DNA from: Gammaproteobacteria bacterium
GTDB taxonomy: Bacteria > Pseudomonadota > Gammaproteobacteria > Nitrosococcales > Methylophagaceae
Assembly (NCBI GenBank): GCA_002400805.1
Contig: NVRG01000029.1
Coordinates: forward strand, 1 to 9,938
DNA length: 9,938 bases
Reading direction: 5' to 3'
In this document: positions 6,210 to 9,938 of the stretch, in pieces
How the letters are laid out: every line of letters begins with the position of its first letter
How positions within the stretch are numbered: position 1 is the first letter of the stretch
The notes under the pieces: model-generated
The model's database searches: none
Told to the model about the DNA's origin: nothing
What the model saw: only the letters and a program-made list of their open reading frames with translations
Translations under genes and position numbers: made by a program

Positions 6210-6962
6210 TTATTTGCTTGCTTTAAGTAACGTCTTTCGTCGGTAACTCTCTCCTTTGCATTGAATGATTTTTGCGTGATGCACCAGTCGATCAATGGCA
6301 GCAACCGTCATGACGGTGTCGTCGAACAACTGGTCCCAATCTTCGAATGATTGGTTTGAGGTGATGATTAAACTGTATCGCTCGTATCGATGTGCGATCA
6401 ATTCAAATAACACCCCAGTTTCATGATCTGTCTTTCGGATATATCCAATGTCGTCCAAGATGAGTACAGCGTATTTATCTAGCTTAATAAGCGCATCTTC
6501 GAGCTTGAACTCTTGTTTCGCCTTTTGTAAATGCTGGACCAGAGCGCTAGCAGAACTAAACTTCACACGAATGCCAGCTTCAACCAACCCATACCCAATG
6601 GCACTAGCAAGATGAGTTTTACCAATGCCACTGGCACCAAACAAGAGCAGGTTGTCACCGGTTTTTACCCAGTTCGGCGAGTCGATGAGCTGAGTAATTT
6701 GTACTTTGCTTGCGCCTTCAATGGCCGTGAAGTCAAAATGAGCGAGTTGCTTTCCTGATGGTAGCCTGGCTTCTTTTAAATACCGCAGTAAACGCTTGTC
6801 GTCTCGATTGGATAGTTCAATGTGGCATAGTTCTGCCAGATATTGCTGAGGTGTCCAGTGCTCTCCGATGGCTTTCTCAGCCAGAGGTTCCCAATGCTTT
6901 CGCACTTCACTTAATCGAAGCTGCTTCAACATGAGCGGTAATGATGCGGCGGAGTTATTCAT
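6210..6962 (-). CDS. istB: IstB, IS21-family transposition ATPase
   Basis: 250-residue AAA+ ATPase that assists the IstA transposase in target choice and strand transfer. An N-terminal helical domain (about 1-75) precedes the ATPase core. Walker A is GASGIGKT (109-116), Walker B is AVLILDDIGY (165-174), the sensor-1 region is IITSNQSF (199-206), and a C-terminal AIDRLVHHAKII segment follows. Length and order are normal for the family. I choose ATG at 6962, preceded by AAGGTGG, rather than the GTG at 6971. Its ATGAATAA overlaps the istA stop by 8 bp, which implies translational coupling. The gene looks intact. Confidence 0.95.
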   Translation of the reverse strand: MNNSAASLPLMLKQLRLSEVRKHWEPLAEKAIGEHWTPQQYLAELCHIELSNRDDKRLLRYLKEARLPSGKQLAHFDFTAIEGASKVQITQLIDSPNWVKTGDNLLLFGASGIGKTHLASAIGYGLVEAGIRVKFSSASALVQHLQKAKQEFKLEDALIKLDKYAVLILDDIGYIRKTDHETGVLFELIAHRYERYSLIITSNQSFEDWDQLFDDTVMTVAAIDRLVHHAKIIQCKGESYRRKTLLKASK

Positions 6963-8448
6963 GGGCACCACCTTGTAACAAAGACTGGTAGTGGCTCAGA
7001 GCATGCTGCTCTATCGTTACGTTTGGTAAGGTGGGCATGACAGGCATAAAACGGTCTTCGCAATCAAAGAGACTAGGTAGATGGCCTAGTTCAATCCCCT
7101 CCAATACGAAACGCCCCAGCGCCTCTTCCCGTTCACTTTTATTAGCAAGATTTAGCAGTCGCACTATATACAGGCAGGCTTTATCAGCAGACAGTTCATT
7201 ATCAACATACCGCCAGATACAGTGGTAATCTTCACTGGGTAATAACTCATCGCGCCACTGAGAGTGACGGAACGCTCTCGGCTTTTGCACCAATGAGCCG
7301 ATTACGTGCTGGTAATTGACGCTACGTGCCCGTGCTCCTTGATTTGCGTAGACTCGATTCAGTGAGAGTGTTATTTCACCACTCAAATACAAGTCGAGGT
7401 GATCATCAAACAAGTGCACAGCTAATCGGCTGCCAACTAATCGCGAGGGAACGGTATAGACCACTCGCTTTAACGTTATGGTGCTGGTGCGGCTGACTCG
7501 CAATAGATGCTCACTGTAATTGACGCTCGAGGACTTAGGTAACGGTTGTAATTGTCGCTGCTCCGCAAGAAACTTATCGCTTATGCGACGATTACGCCGC
7601 TCAACAATCGACTGAACGAAGTCCTCATAGCCTTCTTTGGTCGCAAAATCATGACTACCACGAATCAATAGAGCCTGTTTTATCTGGCCCTTGACGTGGC
7701 GATTAGGTGATTCAATAGCCCCATTTTCATGCGCCACGCCCCGGTTATTGCGGGTGGCTTTAAAACCGTAGTTGGTCACCAGTTCGGAAAATCGATCAGT
7801 GAAGTCATGGGTTTCTTGATGGTTTTTGTAAGCCGCGCTAAGGCTATCGGTGCGTACTTCTAAGGGAACGCCTCTACTGGCTTGAAAAGCGTTTTGCAGG
7901 CCATCAGAGAAAGCCGCAAAACTCTCTCCGCCGTAGGTTACCTGGGTATAAGCCCAACCACTAGAGACGAGGCGATAGTGGAACAACTTATGCGACAAGG
8001 GCTCACCGTTGATGGTGACCGGGTAATCAGCATGGGTAAAATCACAAATACCCAATGCGCCAGGATGGTGTTCTTGTATAAACATAACGGCTTGAGATTC
8101 CCCGAATAATCGACGCCATTTTAAGATGCGCCGCTCCAGAGTTCGTCGTGCGCTGGGGTTAAACTTATCAGAATGGCACTCGCAAAGATGATCGAATATC
8201 CCAACAGGGGATATATCATCACACGACTTCAACAGCGGCAGAATCACGTCATCCCACACTAAAGATAACGGATCGGTACGAGTACGCCATTTGCGGTTGT
8301 TCTTGGCCGGTTTATGACCATTCTGGTCGATTCTACGGGCGGAGCGTTCAGAAATCCCCGCTTTGGCAGCGGCAGTAGTTTGAGGTTGGCTAGCTCTATG
8401 AGTCATATATAACCTGACTTGTTGATCTGTAATATGTTTACCCGACAC
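6955..8448 (-). CDS. istA: IstA, IS21-family DDE transposase
   Basis: 497-residue transposase. An N-terminal helix-turn-helix (about 22-44, with AAAKAGISERSARRI) binds the terminal repeats. The retroviral-integrase-like catalytic core has D136 in GICDFTHADYP, D201 in EVRTDSLSAAY and E246 in HENGAIESPNRHVKG, the expected DDE triad. A C-terminal beta-rich domain follows (about 330-385, with RVVYTVPSRLVGSRLAVHL). The start is GTG at 8448 with AAGGAG six bases upstream (8455-8460). Length is within the IS21 range and no internal stop or frameshift is seen. Its 3' end overlaps istB. Confidence 0.95.
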   Translation of the reverse strand: MSGKHITDQQVRLYMTHRASQPQTTAAAKAGISERSARRIDQNGHKPAKNNRKWRTRTDPLSLVWDDVILPLLKSCDDISPVGIFDHLCECHSDKFNPSARRTLERRILKWRRLFGESQAVMFIQEHHPGALGICDFTHADYPVTINGEPLSHKLFHYRLVSSGWAYTQVTYGGESFAAFSDGLQNAFQASRGVPLEVRTDSLSAAYKNHQETHDFTDRFSELVTNYGFKATRNNRGVAHENGAIESPNRHVKGQIKQALLIRGSHDFATKEGYEDFVQSIVERRNRRISDKFLAEQRQLQPLPKSSSVNYSEHLLRVSRTSTITLKRVVYTVPSRLVGSRLAVHLFDDHLDLYLSGEITLSLNRVYANQGARARSVNYQHVIGSLVQKPRAFRHSQWRDELLPSEDYHCIWRYVDNELSADKACLYIVRLLNLANKSEREEALGRFVLEGIELGHLPSLFDCEDRFMPVMPTLPNVTIEQHALSHYQSLLQGGAHE

Positions 8449-8489
8449 AGAAAACTCCTTCGTTTATCTGTATCGAAATGTAGCAGATC

Positions 8490-8535
8490 AACCGGCCAAG
8501 ATAATTGTCGCTAGACCGGTCAAGTTAATTGTCGC
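8490..8535 (-). repeat. Right-end tandem repeats of the IS21-family element
   Basis: Two 22-bp units at 8490-8511 and 8514-8535 read, on the minus strand, GCGACAATTA-CTTG-CCGG. They are inverted relative to the left-end units and lie directly upstream of istA, so IstA bound here could also affect its own transcription; that last point is inference. Confidence 0.85.
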
Positions 8536-8541
8536 TTAATA

Positions 8542-8549
8542 GTGAGTTT
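8542..8549 (+). repeat. Target-site duplication, right copy
   Basis: GTGAGTTT, identical to 6142-6149. Deleting the element plus one copy restores the split lipoprotein frame exactly. Confidence 0.85.
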
Positions 8550-8801
8550 GAGGGATTGTCACTTGATGACACTGCTAATGTGTTGATAGAAGCTGGCATT
8601 GATGTTTTGTCATCTCAGTGTGGATTTGTTACCGGGCTAGGTATAGTGACAGTTTGTGGCGCAGGAACACTTGATATAAATATACACGAGATACCGGCGC
8701 AAAGTATTGAAGATGCTGAAGACCTTGAGTTCTCGCAGATAGAGGATCTTATCGACGAAGAAACTGGCGTAGGTTATCAAACTATAGAATGCATTAACTA
8801 A
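8550..8801 (+). pseudogene. 3' part of the split lipoprotein gene
   Basis: Encodes the C-terminal 83 residues of the lipoprotein whose start is at 6021. The sequence EGLSLDDTANVLIEAGIDV leads into SSQCGFVTGLGIVTVCGAG and an acidic end (DAEDLEFSQIEDLIDEE). Two cysteines flank the glycine-rich part. I recognise the style of small integron-associated lipoproteins with an AGIDV...CG pattern but have no function for them. After insertion the frame could restart at a TTG (8529) in the element's end, but such a product would lack the signal peptide. The 3' end is followed by an intact attC 44 bases on. Confidence 0.8.
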
Positions 8802-8844
8802 GAGTTACTGGGATGTATCGCACCATGGAGATTCGAGCAATTGT

Positions 8845-8964
8845 CTTTAACGAACAGATCAACCCGAATTTAAAAACTGTGGCGCTTTTATGCCCACTAC
8901 GCTACGCTTCATTCTTGCATAAAATCACCCCATTTTTTAAATCGGGTTATCATGGGCGTTAAAT
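8845..8964 (+). other. attC site 6
   Basis: Complete 120-bp site. R'' is CTTTAAC (8845-8851) and R' is GTTAAAT (8958-8964). The left arm AACCCGAATTTAAAAA pairs with TTTTTTAAATCGGGTT, again with one extra A on the left. It closes the cassette holding the split lipoprotein gene, which the insertion has lengthened to nearly 3 kb. Confidence 0.92.
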
Positions 8965-8973
8965 GGATTTCAT

Positions 8974-9210
8974 ATGAAGCATGAACTTTGGGTTGAAAGT
9001 GAAGATGAACAGACATTCTGCATGTCTGGCAAACAAGGTGAAAGCGCGAGAAAGCTACTCGAACCAAATGCTAAGCTCGTTTGGACTTGTGAGGCATCAT
9101 CCCACTTCGAAGCAATGACAAAATATTATGTGTATATGGACTGGGGTGAATATAAAAGTGATTACCCCGAAGAAGATGGAAAAACGTATAGAGAGCTGGG
9201 CTGGGAATAA
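8974..9210 (+). CDS. Small soluble hypothetical protein
   Basis: 78 residues, acidic, with no signal or membrane segment. The pattern MKHELWV...SARKLLEPNAKLVWTCEASSHFEAMTKYYVYMDWGEYK matches a family of short hypothetical proteins found in gammaproteobacterial genomes and cassettes, whose role is unknown. It probably folds as a small alpha/beta domain: two strands, a helix (ESARKLLE), a strand (KLVWTCEA) and a helix (HFEAMTKYYVYM). The ATG at 8974 is nine bases after the attC border, and GGATTT is the only weak candidate ribosome binding site. Between its stop and the next intact attC lie about 150 bases without a gene. Confidence 0.75.
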   Translation: MKHELWVESEDEQTFCMSGKQGESARKLLEPNAKLVWTCEASSHFEAMTKYYVYMDWGEYKSDYPEEDGKTYRELGWE

Positions 9211-9212
9211 AG

Positions 9213-9266
9213 CCTTTTAGCAAGCGCACATTGCATTCATAGCTATGTGGCTTGGTCGACATAAAT
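9213..9266 (+). other. Decayed short attC site
   Basis: Soon after the stop codon, CAAGCGCACA (9221-9230) can pair with TGTGGCTTG (9246-9254), leaving one G unpaired. It is preceded by CCTTTTAG, an R''-like box with AAC corrupted, and followed by GTCGACATAAA where a GGCGTTATAA-type R' box would be. The single bulged base is typical of attC stems. It would be a shorter site of another lineage. The roughly 100 bp between it and the next R'' box hold no ORF. Confidence 0.4.
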
Positions 9267-9363
9267 GGTATAGTTCATACAAAATAGACATTACCAAGAT
9301 CAAGCATGGTTACAAGAATTAGGGTTAAGGGATGAGCCGCGCCAAAGCTGGTACAGCTTCGTC

Positions 9364-9482
9364 CTTTAACGAGGCAATCAACCCGAATTAAAAAACAGTG
9401 GCGCCTTTATGCTGTTACGCTATCGCTTCACTTTAGCATAAAGTCACCCCAGTTTTTCAATCGGGTTATCACGGCGTTAAAA
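9364..9482 (+). other. attC site 7
   Basis: Complete 119-bp site. R'' is CTTTAAC (9364-9370) and R' is GTTAAAA (9476-9482). It is almost identical to attC site 1 and attC site 2 in arms and loop, with the same extra A. The right arm has one change (TTTTTCAATCGGG). It closes the cassette of the 78-residue protein, or an ORF-less remnant after it. Confidence 0.92.
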
Positions 9483-9814
9483 TGAATATGAAAATTATAA
9501 AACGGATAGCACTAGTTTTTTCAATTTTCCTATTTGTGTTTGTTGGTTTGCTCTATTACACAGCTGTCATATGGCATCCACCTATTCCGAAAAAGGCCAG
9601 AGTACAATCTGATATCTCAACATTGGAACAGGCTGTTTATCATTATAAGGATATGTATTCCCGCTACCCTGTAGTTCTTGGTGAACTTGTTGATGCAGAA
9701 ATATTGCAGGAAATTAAGTTAGATCCGTGGGGTAATGAATACCAATATAAAGTAGAGAGTGAATCCTATGATATATATTCCCTAGGCGGGCCTATAGGCC
9801 AAGAAATTGAATGA
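9482..9814 (+). CDS. Membrane-anchored GspG-like pseudopilin-fold protein
   Basis: 110 residues. A basic start (MNMKIIKR) and one membrane helix (about 9-30) precede a periplasmic domain (about 38-107). That domain follows the C-terminal pattern of type II secretion major pseudopilins: ARVQSDISTLEQAVYHYKDM (39-58), then SRYP (60-63), DPWGNEYQY (81-89) and YDIYSLGG (96-103). The GFTLIE-type prepilin peptidase motif is absent, so it is unlikely to be processed or assembled as a normal pseudopilin; an anchored homologue is a better guess. The ATG shares its first base with the attC R' box, and the next in-frame ATG is at 9488. No ribosome binding site is seen outside the attC. Confidence 0.72.
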   Translation: MNMKIIKRIALVFSIFLFVFVGLLYYTAVIWHPPIPKKARVQSDISTLEQAVYHYKDMYSRYPVVLGELVDAEILQEIKLDPWGNEYQYKVESESYDIYSLGGPIGQEIE

Positions 9815-9858
9815 TGTATTTTTGGTTCATTCCGCATCTAGGTAAATAGTGCTTCGTC

Positions 9859-9938
9859 CTTTAACGAGCAGATCAGCCCGATTAAAAAACTGTGGCGGTT
9901 TTATGCCCATTCCGCTACGCTGCATTCTTGCATAAAAC
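9859..9938 (+). other. attC site 8, cut by window end
   Basis: The R'' box CTTTAAC (9859-9865), left arm and central region run to the window edge and match attC site 5 almost base for base. One difference is notable: the arm reads CCCGATTAAAAAAC, without the extra A found at this place in the other sites. The R' half is not in the window. It closes the GspG-like cassette. Confidence 0.85.

Larger units (their letters stand above)
6150..8541 (-). mobile_element. IS21-family insertion sequence
   Basis: About 2.39 kb with istA and istB read leftwards. Each end has two copies of a 22-bp repeat with 24-bp spacing: at 6155-6176 and 6179-6200 on the left, and in inverted orientation at 8490-8511 and 8514-8535 on the right. 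Their shared core is AATTAACTTG-CCGG. Such multiple terminal repeats are the transposase binding sites of IS21 elements. The element is flanked by a direct repeat of GTGAGTTT and interrupts a cassette lipoprotein gene. It is visibly richer in G+C than the cassettes around it. Both genes are complete, so it may be active. I cannot name the specific element. Confidence 0.92.
1210..9938 (+). mobile_element. Integron gene-cassette array (chromosomal integron type)
   Basis: Nine one-gene units are read in the same direction, each gene followed by an attC-type site. Successive intact sites share the same R'' and R' boxes, the same complementary arm (AACCCG...AAAAA with CGGGTT near the right end) and lengths of 111-120 bp. 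Using the G/TT cut in the R' box, cassette borders are 2505/2506, 3390/3391, 4016/4017, 4572/4573, 5546/5547, 5997/5998 (from a partial site), 8958/8959 and 9476/9477. The left border of the first unit is not resolved, and the array continues past the right edge. Neither intI nor attI is present. By the usual layout they would lie further left, but nothing in the window confirms this. Confidence 0.9.

Noticed and set aside
6531..8109. Plus-strand ORFs within the insertion element
   Set aside because: They are reverse readings of istA and istB, which have full catalytic motifs.
8529..8549. TTG at 8529 as the true start of a 90-residue gene
   Set aside because: The first codons come from the insertion element's end; the frame joins exactly to the 5' lipoprotein part across the target duplication.
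2393..9482. CRISPR array, because of repeated similar sequences
   Set aside because: The repeats are about 120 bp, hundreds of bases apart and separated by genes, and fold as attC; there are no short spacers or cas genes.

Overview
The window is a stretch of a large (sedentary, chromosomal-type) integron cassette array. From about position 1210 to the right edge, short unrelated genes, all on the + strand, are each followed by a recombination site of about 111-120 bp. Each site starts with a CTTTAAC-like R'' box and ends with a GTTRRRY-like R' box, with two long complementary arms between them. I see seven complete attC sites (2393-2511, 3278-3396, 3912-4022, 4460-4578, 5433-5552, 8845-8964, 9364-9482), one cut by the window end (9859-), and three decayed or partial ones (about 2273-2340, about 5997-6003, about 9213-9266). 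No integron integrase gene and no attI is visible. The near-uniform attC sequences, the A+T-rich cassettes and the protein families suggest a marine or environmental gammaproteobacterium; genus cannot be given from this window.

Layout. 1-1058: remnants of genes of unknown function. An open frame enters from the left edge and is broken by a TAG at 148-150. It overlaps by ATGA a 170-residue ORF with an N-terminal MDNR repeat, and the frame of that ORF stays open for 67 more codons after its stop. 1059-1209: no gene. 1210-2250: DUF4304-like protein with a likely internal duplication. Then cassettes for a six-helix membrane protein (2512-3207), a DUF3592-like two-helix membrane protein (3412-3846), a small two-helix protein (4052-4387), a DUF2971 protein (4599-5411), a lipoprotein (5556-5972), and a second lipoprotein gene split by an insertion sequence (6021-6149 and 8550-8801). 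Last come a small soluble protein (8974-9210) and a membrane-anchored GspG-like pseudopilin-fold protein (9482-9814).

The insertion sequence (about 6150-8541, minus strand) is an IS21-family element with istA and istB overlapping by 8 bp. Each end carries two copies of a 22-bp repeat, inverted between ends. It sits inside the second lipoprotein gene between two copies of GTGAGTTT. Removing the element and one copy restores one uninterrupted 126-residue lipoprotein frame, so the insertion is clean and probably recent.

The cassette genes do not form a pathway; they are independent mobile units. Several begin at or within a few bases of the attC boundary with no visible Shine-Dalgarno sequence. 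Three of nine have a lipoprotein signal or an N-terminal membrane anchor with a periplasmic-type domain and two more are integral membrane proteins, so the array is weighted to envelope proteins. Functions are mostly unknown.
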